Made by a program: the position numbers and the translations under genes
Shown: positions 15,171 to 27,248 of the stretch, piece by piece
How the letters are laid out: every line of letters begins with the position of its first letter
Numbering within the stretch: position 1 is the first letter of the stretch
Origin: Algisphaera agarilytica
GTDB lineage: Bacteria > Planctomycetota > Phycisphaerae > Phycisphaerales > Phycisphaeraceae
Length of the DNA: 64,000 bases
Direction of reading: 5' to 3'
Assembly (NCBI RefSeq): GCF_014207595.1
Contig: NZ_JACHGY010000001.1
Span: 3,230,836-3,294,835 of the forward strand
The notes under the pieces: generated by a model
Database searches by the model: none
What the model saw: only the letters and a program-made list of their open reading frames with translations
Told to the model about the DNA's origin: nothing

Positions 15171-16024
15171 AAGAGCACACGCTCGGGATGTGAATAGACA
15201 TTCATTCGGTTGTCACGCAGGAAACCCACCAGGGTTTGCTGGCTGTCTTGTGCGAACTCGGCTGCGAGGCTGGAGGGGGCGCTGACGGCGGCGACGATGG
15301 GTACGCTGGCCGAGAGGGCTTTCTGCATGATTTCGAAGGATGCCCGGCCGCTGACCAAGAGGGCGTGATCGGTGAGGGGTAGCCAGCCTTGCAAGAGGGC
15401 GTGGCCCAGCACCTTGTCGATGGCGTTGTGTCGGCCGATGTCTTCGCGGACCACAAGGAGGTTGCCCGCGGTGTCGAATAAAGCAGCGGCGTGAAGGCCG
15501 CCGGTTCGGTCGAAGGTGGCTTGCGAGGGGCGGAGCTTGTCGGGCAGGGCCAGCAGTGTGTCGCTGGTGATCTGGGCGTCGCTGAAGACCGGGGGGAAGT
15601 GGGCGTGGACCGCGTCGATCGAGGCTTTGCCGCAGAGGCCACAGCTCGACGAAGCGAAGACGTGTCGACTGAGTTTCTCGGGGTCGAAGTCGCAGGTGGG
15701 GGCGAGGAAGACGTTGAGGATATTGCCGTGGCTGTTGGCGGGGCGGCCGCAGGGTTCGACGCTCAGGATGTCGTCACCGTCGTGGATCACGCCTTCGCCT
15801 AAGAGGAAGCCGATCGCCATCTCCGCATCATGTTGATCACGCTGATCCGGATCAGGGTGGGGCGTTCGCATCGTGACCGACACCGCCTTGCCCCGAACCC
15901 GGATTTCCAGCGGCTCTTCCCCCGCGAGCTCGTCCTCGACGCGCAGCGGCTCCCGGCCCGCCTCGATCTTCAGGATCGACTGGGTCGTGGCGGGGCCGTC
16001 GGAAACAGGGGGCGGGGGCTTCAT
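15167..16024 (-). CDS. fdhD: Formate dehydrogenase accessory sulfurtransferase FdhD
   Basis: A 285-residue protein that carries sulfur from a cysteine desulfurase to the molybdenum cofactor of formate-dehydrogenase-type enzymes. The conserved Cys pair is in SSSCGLCGKASI. GFLLGEGVI, VREDIGRHNAIDKVLGHAL and LVSGRASFEIMQKAL are all family signatures. The ATG at 16024 overlaps the stop of the upstream oxidoreductase gene (ATGA), so the two are translationally coupled. The longer frame from 16141 lies inside the oxidoreductase gene and is rejected. Confidence 0.93.
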   Translation of the reverse strand: MKPPPPVSDGPATTQSILKIEAGREPLRVEDELAGEEPLEIRVRGKAVSVTMRTPHPDPDQRDQHDAEMAIGFLLGEGVIHDGDDILSVEPCGRPANSHGNILNVFLAPTCDFDPEKLSRHVFASSSCGLCGKASIDAVHAHFPPVFSDAQITSDTLLALPDKLRPSQATFDRTGGLHAAALFDTAGNLLVVREDIGRHNAIDKVLGHALLQGWLPLTDHALLVSGRASFEIMQKALSASVPIVAAVSAPSSLAAEFAQDSQQTLVGFLRDNRMNVYSHPERVLL

Positions 16025-18312
16025 CCTTCGGCTTGGGCCAGGGTGATGGGGATCAGCTTTGACACCGGGGTGTTCGACCCGACGGCGACAGACTTGAGGC
16101 TCACCAATGGGTTGAGTTCGGGGAAGTAGCCCGCGCTGCATCCCCGCGGGATGTCGTAGGCCACGACACGGAACCCCGCGACCTTGCGGACGGTGTCGTC
16201 GTTGAAGTGGCTCTCGATGTCGACGAGGTCGCCGTTGGTGAGGCCACGCTCGGCTAGGTCGTCGGCGTTGACGAACAAAATCTCGCGGGCGTTCTCGATG
16301 TCGCGGTAGCGGTCGTTGAGGCCGTAGACCGTGGTGTTGTACTGGTCGTGGCTGCGTAGCGTCATGAGCTTGAGTTGCCCGTCGGGCAGCGTCATGTCGT
16401 GGATCGGCGAAACGGTGAAGGCCGCCTTCTTGCCAGCATTAACCCACACGCGGTCGCGTGCGGTGTTGCCGAGGTAGAAGCCGTTGGGGTATTGCTTCAG
16501 GTTGAGCTTGTCGTTGAAGTTTTCGAAGCCGGGGATGACCGCGGCGATCTTGTCGCGGACGGTGCCGTAGTCCTCGGCAAAATCTTCCCACGGTGTGGGG
16601 TCGTCGGGACCAAACGTAGCCCGGGCGAGACGGCAGACGATCGCGGGCTCGCTGAGCAGGTGCTCGGAGGCGGGCGGGTTCTTGCCTTCCGAAGCGTGGA
16701 CCATCGACATCGAATCTTCGACGGTCACGCGTTGGTTGCCTGCCCCCGTCTCGTCACGTTCAGTTCGGCCGAGGCAGGGCAGGATCAGGGCGTCCTTGCC
16801 GACGACGGTGTGCGAGCGGTTGAGCTTGGTCGACACGTGGACCGTCAGGTCGCACGTTTCCAGGGCCGCGTAGGTCGCTTCGGAGTCGGGCGTGGCTGCG
16901 GCGAAGTTGCCGCCCATCGCGAAGAAGACCTTGCCCTTACCCATACGCATGGCGTGGATGGCTTTGACGACGTCGTAGCCGTGCGAGGTGGGGGGCTCGA
17001 AGTTGAAGACCTCGGCGAGTTTGTCCTGGAACGGCGGGGGCTTCTCGATGATGCCCATCGTGCGGTCGCCCTGCACGTTTGAGTGGCCGCGTACGGGGCA
17101 CGCTCCCGCGCCGGGCTTGCCGAGGTTGCCGCGGAGCAGCAGCAGGTTGACCGCCATCTGGATCGTGGCGACGCCGTGGCGTTGCTGGGTGAGCCCCATG
17201 GCCCAGCAGATGATGACTTTGTCCGAGGCGAGGTACAGGTCGGCCACGGTCTCGATCTCGGCCCGCGTCAGGCCCGACTGTTTCTCGATGTCGTCCCACG
17301 AGGACTGCTTCACGTCGTCGATAAATTCCTCGAAGCCCTCGGTGTGCTGCTTGATGAAATCGTGATCCAGCACTTTGCCGGGGTCGGCGCCCTCGGCGTC
17401 CACCACCAGTTTGCACAGCCCTTTGAACAGAGCCAGGTCGCCCGCGATCGTCGGCTGCAGGTAGTGCGACGAGATCGGTGTGCTGTGGTTGGTCAACATC
17501 GCCACCTTGTGCTGCGGGTGCACGAAGTTTTCCAGGCCACGTTCTTTGAGCGGGTTGATCGAAACGATCTTCGCGCCACGCTTGGAAGCCTTCTGCAACT
17601 CGCTGAGCATCCGCGGGTGGTTCGTCCCCGGGTTCTGGCCGACCACGACGATCATGTCGGCCTCTTCAAAGTCCTCGATGGTCACCGTGCCCTTGCCGAC
17701 GCCGATGGCTTTGTTGAGCGCCACGCCGGACGACTCGTGGCACATGTTCGAGCAGTCGGGGAAGTTGTTGGTGCCGAACTTCCGGCCGAAGAGCTGGTAG
17801 AGGAACGCGGCTTCGTTGCTGGTCCGCCCAGAGGTGTAGAAGATCGCTTCCTTGGGGCTTTCAAGTTTGTTGAGGTGCTCGGCGATCAATCCGAACGCGT
17901 CGTCCCACGAGATCGGCTCGTAGCGATCCGTCTCGCTGTTGTAACGCATCGGGTGGGTCAGTCGGCCCTGTTTCTCCAGCCAGTAATCAGTCTGCTGGCG
18001 GAGGGTGGCGACGTCGTACTGAGCGAGGAACTCGGGGCCGACCTTGCGTTTGGTCGCTTCCCAGGCCACGGCCTTCGCGCCGTTTTCGCAGAACTCGAAC
18101 GACGACCGGTCCTTCGGCTCGGGCCACGCACAACCCGGGCAGTCGAAGCCGTCGGCCTGATTGACGTTGAGCAGCGAAAGGGCGATCTGCATCTTGCCCT
18201 CCTGAGCCCCCACGTGTTTCATGGTGGAGATCAGGGCCCCCCATCCGCCCGCCGCGTGTGCGGGCTTATCGGTTGACGTAACTTCATCGTGGGACTGGTC
18301 TTGGCTGGGCAT
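16021..18312 (-). CDS. FdhF/YdeP-family molybdopterin oxidoreductase
   Basis: A 763-residue bis-MGD-type oxidoreductase resembling YdeP and other formate-dehydrogenase-alpha-like proteins. The N-terminal FDCPGCAWPEP replaces the usual [4Fe-4S] Cys motif, as in YdeP. NMCHESSGVAL and VVVGQNPGTNHPRM bind the cofactor. CPVRGHSNVQGDRTMG and the C-terminal molydopterin-dinucleotide-binding domain (LMTLRSHDQYNTTVYGLNDR) complete it. The physiological substrate is unknown; in E. coli the relative is linked to acid resistance. The overlap with fdhD implies that its cofactor needs FdhD sulfuration. Confidence 0.88.
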   Translation of the reverse strand: MPSQDQSHDEVTSTDKPAHAAGGWGALISTMKHVGAQEGKMQIALSLLNVNQADGFDCPGCAWPEPKDRSSFEFCENGAKAVAWEATKRKVGPEFLAQYDVATLRQQTDYWLEKQGRLTHPMRYNSETDRYEPISWDDAFGLIAEHLNKLESPKEAIFYTSGRTSNEAAFLYQLFGRKFGTNNFPDCSNMCHESSGVALNKAIGVGKGTVTIEDFEEADMIVVVGQNPGTNHPRMLSELQKASKRGAKIVSINPLKERGLENFVHPQHKVAMLTNHSTPISSHYLQPTIAGDLALFKGLCKLVVDAEGADPGKVLDHDFIKQHTEGFEEFIDDVKQSSWDDIEKQSGLTRAEIETVADLYLASDKVIICWAMGLTQQRHGVATIQMAVNLLLLRGNLGKPGAGACPVRGHSNVQGDRTMGIIEKPPPFQDKLAEVFNFEPPTSHGYDVVKAIHAMRMGKGKVFFAMGGNFAAATPDSEATYAALETCDLTVHVSTKLNRSHTVVGKDALILPCLGRTERDETGAGNQRVTVEDSMSMVHASEGKNPPASEHLLSEPAIVCRLARATFGPDDPTPWEDFAEDYGTVRDKIAAVIPGFENFNDKLNLKQYPNGFYLGNTARDRVWVNAGKKAAFTVSPIHDMTLPDGQLKLMTLRSHDQYNTTVYGLNDRYRDIENAREILFVNADDLAERGLTNGDLVDIESHFNDDTVRKVAGFRVVAYDIPRGCSAGYFPELNPLVSLKSVAVGSNTPVSKLIPITLAQAEG

Positions 18313-18614
18313 GGGGTGCGTATCTCAAGGAGATATAGGGTGAGTCGGTGCTTTGGAACACCGATATCGCTCAGTATACGTCCAGCGAGAAGGGGGCCGC
18401 GGGGCTCGCCAAAGATTACGACCCATAAACCCTCATTTATCGCATCCGAGGCCTGTTTCTGATAAACTGCTCGGCTCGCTATCTCTTCTCGTCGGCCGGT
18501 GTCGGTCGGCAGATTTTTGCACCAGGCGGCCTAACCGTGGGCCGCGACCCGGTGGTTCCCCAGCACACGTGGTGCAGGGCCGGGTAAATCGATTACGAAG
18601 GAAAAGCATTTCTT
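18313..18614 (+). other. 302-bp region between the YdeP-type gene and rpsA
   Basis: This probably carries the rpsA promoter and leader and the divergent promoter of the oxidoreductase. The only clear element is the rpsA ribosome site GAAGGAAA at about 18596-18603. A TAAACT box at 18463-18468 could be a -10 element, but no matching -35 was found. Confidence 0.35.
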
Positions 18615-20426
<1,812 letters not shown>

Positions 20427-20454
20427 TCCCGTCGAGTACAACTCACGTAACCCC

Positions 20455-20487
20455 AAAGCCCACGGACACCTGTCCGTGGGCTTTTTT
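20455..20487 (+). terminator. Rho-independent terminator of rpsA
   Basis: A 14-bp stem (aaagcccacggaca / tgtccgtgggcttt) with a 2-base loop, followed by a run of T. It lies 29 bases after the rpsA stop. Confidence 0.9.
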
Positions 20488-20552
20488 TGTTTATTTGGCT
20501 AACGAGGAGATTGAAGCTTCGTTCAAGGTGCCATGCGCTCTATGCTTTAGGT

Positions 20553-20897
20553 ATGGACCGCTATGACCTCCAGGATCGCTACCTCGATTTGACCCGAGTG
20601 ATTCTCCCGTCGCTAGGGCGTACTCGCGGTTGGGTAATTAAAGAAGACCACTGCTTCATGCGGATTGTGTTAGACCATGTGTTTGCCGACTGCTGGTACA
20701 ACCACGTTGACAAACGGCTGCGGGCGTACAAACAACTCAACGACACTCAGTTGGCCCAAGCGGTTGCAATTGCAGAGCAGATGACGAAAGCAGATTCCGC
20801 GACCATCGATGCGATGAATTCCCAGTCTTTGGAATGGCGGAACAAGCCTGTTCCACAAAGGGCCAAGCAGCACCCGCCACGTCTAGTGCGAAATTAA
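20553..20897 (+). CDS. Conserved-looking protein of unknown function
   Basis: A 114-residue soluble protein starting MDRYDLQDRYLDLTRVILPSL. It has a KEDHCFMRIVLDHVFADCWY core rich in His, Cys and Trp, then a helical QLNDTQLAQAVAIAEQM and a basic tail. The Cys/His pattern is suggestive but no family is assigned. The ATG at 20553 is preferred to one at 20487, which overlaps the rpsA terminator. GC content is lower than that of rpsA and aroC. Confidence 0.55.
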   Translation: MDRYDLQDRYLDLTRVILPSLGRTRGWVIKEDHCFMRIVLDHVFADCWYNHVDKRLRAYKQLNDTQLAQAVAIAEQMTKADSATIDAMNSQSLEWRNKPVPQRAKQHPPRLVRN

Positions 20898-20930
20898 ATC
20901 TAAACCGGCAGGTTACGGGGCTAAAGATGA

Positions 20931-21368
20931 TTGCTTCCACAATCACGACACTCAGTACCTCTATCGGTTGAAACTGACGAAGGTTCTATCTTTGAGACAG
21001 TAATGGCCAGGCATTGGTTTGAACAATCCGGTTCCCATGTTGACGCAACCCGAAAGTATTTCGTGTCAGTCTGCTCATTCACGTTTGAGTTCAACGACAC
21101 CGCTCAGATCAAAGAAGCGCTTGATTTCTATAGCCAAAGGATCCACCCCTCGTCTCGGCTACCCGATCCCGAGTGGGTGGGGAAAGAAGCCCGGATAGAA
21201 CCAGCGAAAGCTCGTCGTCGAATTGACATCCTAATCGATAGCCACCATTACGAAATCCAAAGGTGGTGGGAGAAAGTTCCGTTGCGCCTTCAGAAGAATG
21301 GCAAACGAGAAAAAGTTGCTAAAGCTCTCTCAAATGCCTTTGAGGAGTTCTCTGGTCAACAGATTTAA
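20931..21368 (+). CDS. Hypothetical protein in lower-GC patch
   Basis: A 145-residue soluble protein, or 122 residues if translation starts at the internal ATG at 21003 (MARHWFEQSG). It contains YFVSVCSFTFEFNDTAQIKE, a charged Arg-rich segment (EPAKARRRIDILID) and a helical end. No domain is recognised. With the preceding gene it forms an 0.8-kb patch of lower GC between rpsA and aroC, which may be recently acquired. It is convergent with aroC. Confidence 0.45.
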   Translation: MLPQSRHSVPLSVETDEGSIFETVMARHWFEQSGSHVDATRKYFVSVCSFTFEFNDTAQIKEALDFYSQRIHPSSRLPDPEWVGKEARIEPAKARRRIDILIDSHHYEIQRWWEKVPLRLQKNGKREKVAKALSNAFEEFSGQQI

Positions 21369-21412
21369 TCAATCGAGCCGAGAATCAAACCCCGCGTTTA
21401 ACCTCGAATCCG

Positions 21413-22504
21413 TTACCCCATTGTCCTCTGCCGCAGCATGTGGTCAGCGAGTGTGATTGCCATCATTGCCTCGGCCATGGGGACGAATCGTGGCAGGAGG
21501 CAGGGGTCGTGGCGGCCCTTGGTGGCGAGGGTCGTGGCGTTGCCGTCTTTGTCCACGGTGGGGCGGTCCTGGGGGATGCTGCTGGTGGGTTTGACGGCGC
21601 AGCGGAGGACAATGGGCATGCCGCTGGAGATGCCGCCGAGCATGCCGCCGTGGCGGTTGGTGTCGGTGGCGATGGGCGGGGCTTTGCCGGGTTCGGGGAC
21701 GAACGTGTCGCTGTGGCCGGTGCCGCGGGTGTTGGCGACGCCAAAGCCTTGGCCGAACTCGACGCCGAGCACGGCGGGCAGGCTGAACATCGCCTTGCCC
21801 AGGTCGGCCCGCAACTTATCGAACACCGGCTCGCCCCAGCCCGCCGGAACGTTCAGCGCGACGACCTTCGCGGCGCCGCCGATGGAGTCCTGCTGTTTGC
21901 GGACATCCTTGATGAGCTGTTCCATCTTCGCCGCGGCCTCGGCATCGGGGCAACGCACGTCGTTGGACTCGACCTGCTCCAGCGTGATTTTCGTCACATC
22001 GGGGATGTCGGCCACGATGTCGCCGACCTGATCGACCATGCCGAGGATCTGGATGCCGTGGGCGGTGTGGAGCAGCTTCTTGGCGATGGCGGCCGCGGCC
22101 ACCCGGACCGAGGTCTCACGGGCGGAGGAACGCCCGCCGCCCCGGTAGTCGCGGAAGCCAAATTTGGCGTCGAAGGTGAAGTCGGCGTGGCCGGGGCGGT
22201 ACTTGTCCTTGATGTCGCCGTAGTCGCGAGAGCGCTGGTCCTGGTTGCGGATCAGGATCGCGATTGGGGTGCCGGTGGTCCTGCCCTCGAAGACGCCCGA
22301 GAGGATTTCCGGGGTGTCGTCTTCCTTGCGAGGCGTGGTGATACGCGACTGGCCGGGCTTTCGGCGTTGCAGGTCGGGGATCAGGTCATCGACCGACAGC
22401 GGCAGGCCGGGCGGGCAGCCGTCTACGATGCAAACGTTGCCGGGGCCGTGGCTTTCGCCAGCGGTGGTGACGCGGAAGAGGGTGCCGAAGGTGGAGCCTG
22501 CCAT
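21413..22504 (-). CDS. aroC: Chorismate synthase
   Basis: A 363-residue FMN-dependent enzyme for the last step of the shikimate pathway, turning EPSP into chorismate. It has the family start GTLFRVTTAGESHG, the second signature GRSSARETS with nearby Arg/His, and the third in GMLGGISSGMPI. Length is normal. It stands alone: no other aro gene is next to it. trpE at 8699 uses its product. A gtgaacagtgatga-type repeat lies directly upstream of its start. Confidence 0.96.
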   Translation of the reverse strand: MAGSTFGTLFRVTTAGESHGPGNVCIVDGCPPGLPLSVDDLIPDLQRRKPGQSRITTPRKEDDTPEILSGVFEGRTTGTPIAILIRNQDQRSRDYGDIKDKYRPGHADFTFDAKFGFRDYRGGGRSSARETSVRVAAAAIAKKLLHTAHGIQILGMVDQVGDIVADIPDVTKITLEQVESNDVRCPDAEAAAKMEQLIKDVRKQQDSIGGAAKVVALNVPAGWGEPVFDKLRADLGKAMFSLPAVLGVEFGQGFGVANTRGTGHSDTFVPEPGKAPPIATDTNRHGGMLGGISSGMPIVLRCAVKPTSSIPQDRPTVDKDGNATTLATKGRHDPCLLPRFVPMAEAMMAITLADHMLRQRTMG

Positions 22505-22510
22505 AAGTCA

Positions 22511-22576
22511 GTGAACAGTGATGAGTGAACAGTGATGAGTGAAAAACGATCAAGCATTGTAGCGAAACTCATCACT
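22511..22576. repeat. Tandem and inverted repeat upstream of aroC
   Basis: The 14-base unit gtgaacagtgatga occurs twice head to tail (22511-22538), and the inverse actcatcact follows at 22567-22576. It shares its words with the repeat at 872-944. It separates aroC from the upstream Ctp protease gene. Confidence 0.65.
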
Positions 22577-22592
22577 GAGCACGGCTTGTGTC

Positions 22593-24878
22593 TCACTCGG
22601 TGGCCTGGGCGACGGCGGTGTCTTCCACGATCTGCCGGGTCTTGAGCACGAGCAGGGCGGCCTCGAGCTGGGGGTCCAGTCCCAGATCCAGTAGGTCGTG
22701 AGGCTGAGGCCGGGGCACTTCAACGGTCTCGTCCGCGTTGTCCGCGTCGATATCGACCGGCGTGAACCCGCCCAACTCCACCCAGGGCTTGGTCATCTTG
22801 ACCTCGATGGAATCTGCATCGGCGTCGCGGATCACGTCGATCTCCTGACGCAGTTCCAGGTTCCACGCGACCGTTTGATTGGTCACGTCGACCGTCAGGT
22901 CGGGGTCGATCCCCCAGGTTTCCGAGTCGGGTTTGCGATGGATGATGCGGCCCTTGGGCAGCTGGTAGTACTGGGTGGTGACCTTGAGGCCGTACTTCGG
23001 CTCGCGGGTTCGCGGGGGGAACCAGTGCACATCCTGAACCGAGCCCTTGCCGTAGCTGCGGTCGCCGATGACGAACGCCCGGTCCCGGTCCTGCAACGCC
23101 CCCGACACGATCTCACTGGCGGAGGCCGAGCCGCGGTTGATCAGGATGACGACCTCGAAATCGGGGTAGGTGTCGCGGCGTTTGGCGTCCCAATAGCTCT
23201 GGACTTCCTGGTCGCCATCCACGGTGTAGAGGATGGGGCCGTCGTCCAGGAATCGATTGACGATGTCGATCGCTGAAGTCAGCAGGCCGCCCGGGTTGTG
23301 GCGGAGGTCGAGGATCAGGCTGTTGAGGTGCCCGGTGCGTTGGAGGTCGGCCACGGCCTGGTCGATCTTGTTGACCGATTGCGGGATGAACTGGGTCAGG
23401 CGGATGTAGCCGATGCCCGAAGGCTGATCGATCCAGTAATCCCAGCCGCCGTCTTCGGTATGAGCCCAGCCCTTAACGGACTGGATTTCGATGCGGTCGC
23501 GTTTGATGGTGTAGGGCAACAGCTCGGGCTCGCCGATGCGGCGGATGCCCAGCTCCACCTCGGTGCCACGCGGGCCGGTGATTTCACGCACGGCCTTGTT
23601 GAGCGACCACGACGAGGTGTCCTTGCCGTTAACCGTCGCGATGACATCATCGGCCTTGAGGCCCGCACGCTGGGCGGGGGTGCCGTTCAGCGGGCTCACC
23701 ACAGTCAGCTGCTCGTTGCGTTTGGCGATCTGAACGCCGATGCCGGTGAACGAGCCCTGAGTCGAACGGCTGAGGAAGTCGATGTCCTCGGGCCAGTACA
23801 TGCTGGAGAAATCGTCGAGCGTGCCGAGGGCGCCTTCGGTCATTTCGTAGACCATCACGGCTTCGGGCAGCTTCACGGTCCGCTGGTTCTGCGCCAGGAT
23901 TTCATCCAAGCGAGACAACGCACGGAATTCGGTTAGTTCGCGGTCGGCGTCGATCAGCTCGGCCTTCATCCGCAGCAGGTCGCCGCGAAACGCGTTGCGT
24001 TTGGCTTCGTCGCCCAGGCTTTCAAAGGTCCCTGCGAGCGAGGGGGTGTCGAGCAGGGTGAGCAGCGGTTCGATCGCGCCCACGAGCAGCTTGTTGTAGC
24101 CTTCGTGATCGATGTGGAACTGGGCGACGGTTCGCAGCGACTCGCGCAGCATCTCGTCGTTGATGCCGCTGAGCCGGGTTTCCCAGGTCTCGTCGTCGGG
24201 CCGGGCGCGGTTGAGTTCGTCTTCCCGGCCGACGCGTTTGGCCCGGGCTTCCTGGAGGGCACGCAGCTCTTCCGGGGCGTACAAAGCCAGCACCCGCAGG
24301 TGCGAGCTCACCCGCTTCACATCATCGCGGTACCGGGCGTCTTCTTCGTAGAGCAGGTGAAGCCGACCGAACAGCACAGACGCCTCGACCCAGTCTTCAT
24401 CGAGTTCCGCCTGCTTGGCGGCGATCTCGGTTTTCTTGACCAGGTCCATCACCGCGGGGTCACGCAGGACCAGAAGCGGAGCGTCCGCGATGCTGTGGGC
24501 TTCGATTGCGGCGACTAACGCTTCTTCGAGGTCCCCGGCTTCGATCTCTTTGGATACGGTTTCGAATGCGTCTTCGTACGCATCGGTCCGGCGTTGCTCG
24601 CGGACTTGCTCGTTTTCGCGGTAACGCTCAAGGCTGGCGACCAGCGACGCGGCGTCCTCGGCTTCGTGTCGATTGGGATCGGCTTGGATGGCGTTGAGCA
24701 GATCATCAAACCGACCCTCGCTGGCCATGGTTTCCAGCGACGCCAACGCCTCGTCTGCAGAACTCGGGGAGGCGAAGCCAGCAGAAAAAGCCAGGACACA
24801 CCCAACGGCGGTCATTGAGAAAAAGCGTCGCGTTTGCAGCACATCGATCCTTTCGGCTTTCAGTCGAGACTTCGCCAT
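22593..24878 (-). CDS. S41-family C-terminal processing protease with PDZ domain
   Basis: A 761-residue exported serine protease of the Ctp/tail-specific type. A signal sequence (FFSMTAVGCVLAFSAGFASPSSA) is followed by about 300 residues of charged helical sequence not found in minimal CtpA. A PDZ domain starts near GSFTGIGVQIAKRN. The catalytic core has LRHNPGGLLTSAIDIV, the Ser in NRGSASASEIVSGAL and the Lys in RSYGKGSVQDVHWF. It probably cleaves envelope proteins at their C-termini. The ATG at 24878 is preferred to one at 24917 because it gives a normal signal peptide. Confidence 0.87.
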   Translation of the reverse strand: MAKSRLKAERIDVLQTRRFFSMTAVGCVLAFSAGFASPSSADEALASLETMASEGRFDDLLNAIQADPNRHEAEDAASLVASLERYRENEQVREQRRTDAYEDAFETVSKEIEAGDLEEALVAAIEAHSIADAPLLVLRDPAVMDLVKKTEIAAKQAELDEDWVEASVLFGRLHLLYEEDARYRDDVKRVSSHLRVLALYAPEELRALQEARAKRVGREDELNRARPDDETWETRLSGINDEMLRESLRTVAQFHIDHEGYNKLLVGAIEPLLTLLDTPSLAGTFESLGDEAKRNAFRGDLLRMKAELIDADRELTEFRALSRLDEILAQNQRTVKLPEAVMVYEMTEGALGTLDDFSSMYWPEDIDFLSRSTQGSFTGIGVQIAKRNEQLTVVSPLNGTPAQRAGLKADDVIATVNGKDTSSWSLNKAVREITGPRGTEVELGIRRIGEPELLPYTIKRDRIEIQSVKGWAHTEDGGWDYWIDQPSGIGYIRLTQFIPQSVNKIDQAVADLQRTGHLNSLILDLRHNPGGLLTSAIDIVNRFLDDGPILYTVDGDQEVQSYWDAKRRDTYPDFEVVILINRGSASASEIVSGALQDRDRAFVIGDRSYGKGSVQDVHWFPPRTREPKYGLKVTTQYYQLPKGRIIHRKPDSETWGIDPDLTVDVTNQTVAWNLELRQEIDVIRDADADSIEVKMTKPWVELGGFTPVDIDADNADETVEVPRPQPHDLLDLGLDPQLEAALLVLKTRQIVEDTAVAQATE

Positions 24879-24994
24879 CACCCGGACGGCACGGATACGC
24901 ACAGTATAGATCGGCACATCGGGCGATCGGTTTCAACCCGTCATATTACATACGCCCGGGCACAAGACAGGTTCAACAAGGAGTTTAGGCCCAT

Positions 24995-25030
24995 AAAAAA
25001 CCCCTCGAGCCCGGCGGGGCTGAGGGGTTT
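24995..25030 (-). terminator. Rho-independent terminator of clpX
   Basis: On the minus strand an aaacccctc-g-agccc / gggctgaggggttt hairpin with one bulged base ends in six T, 30 bases past the clpX stop. Confidence 0.85.
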
Positions 25031-25059
25031 GTAGTGGTCAGGGGAGATGTCGCGAGGAA

Positions 25060-26418
<1,359 letters not shown>

Positions 26419-26679
26419 ATGAACTCTCTAACATCCGTTGGTTCGACGGACCAGCCGACGAAAACTGAAATCTGGCCGGGGGAGCGAGCGGGTCGGCCCG
26501 GGCCGTGGAATCGGACGGGGATAGCCCGTCATGGTGAAAATCGTCCAGATCGAGAGGCACCCTTAGGAGCGGTTTGCAGGTCGATCCGAGTTTGTTGCTT
26601 TCGCGGCAGGGCTAAGCCAAATAACGTCTCACCAGCCCCAATTATAGCCGCGGCATCTGTTTGAGGAAGTCCGCCGTGG

Positions 26680-27243
26680 TTACCAATGCTTCGGCGGTTT
26701 GGGCAGCGGAGGCGGCTCGTCCGGCGGCGGGGGCTCGTCGTCGGGGTCGTCGTTTTTATCGGCAGGCGGCTCGTCGGAAGGTGGGGCGGGCGGCTCTGCT
26801 TTATCGGGCGAGGTCGCTTGGGTCAGGTCGCCGAGGTCCGTGATCTCGGGCTCATCGCCTTCGGGGACGCTGTCGGCGTCCAATTTGGCCTTGGCTTTGG
26901 CGATCATTTTTCGCTTGGCGAACTCGAATTCGTCGTCGCTGATCTGCCCTTGGGCGTGCATGTCGCGGAGGTCGGCCAGAGTAAAACCCATCGGGTTGCC
27001 CGTGCCGGCATCCTCGTCCATCGAATTCAATCGCTTGCGGAGAATGAAAAACGCGAGCCCGAGAACGATCGCAGCACCCAGCAGCACCGAGCTCCAGAAC
27101 AACACCTGCCCGGAGTTTTCGGCGAATGGGTTGCCCCCGGGCGCCTGGCCCAACGACCGACCCGCCCAACCGAGACAGACACCCGCCGCTGCGGCGTACC
27201 GCAACGGGGCCATCGAGTTCAGCCGGGCGGGGCGATGGACCAT
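26680..27243 (-). CDS. Membrane protein with SHOCT-like segment and acidic/proline tail
   Basis: A 187-residue protein with a probable signal peptide (YAAAAGVCLGWAGRSLGQA) and one transmembrane helix (about residues 46-67, LFWSSVLLGAAIVLGLAFFI). A short helical unit, FTLADLRDMHAQGQISDDEF, resembles the SHOCT domain. The tail is rich in Pro, Asp and Glu. The start is uncertain: a GTG at 27252 overlaps the tig stop (GTGA), while the ATG at 27243 is used here. It lies between tig and clpX, so a role at the membrane in protein quality control is possible but unproven. Confidence 0.65.
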   Translation of the reverse strand: MVHRPARLNSMAPLRYAAAAGVCLGWAGRSLGQAPGGNPFAENSGQVLFWSSVLLGAAIVLGLAFFILRKRLNSMDEDAGTGNPMGFTLADLRDMHAQGQISDDEFEFAKRKMIAKAKAKLDADSVPEGDEPEITDLGDLTQATSPDKAEPPAPPSDEPPADKNDDPDDEPPPPDEPPPLPKPPKHW

Positions 27244-27248
27244 GGGGA

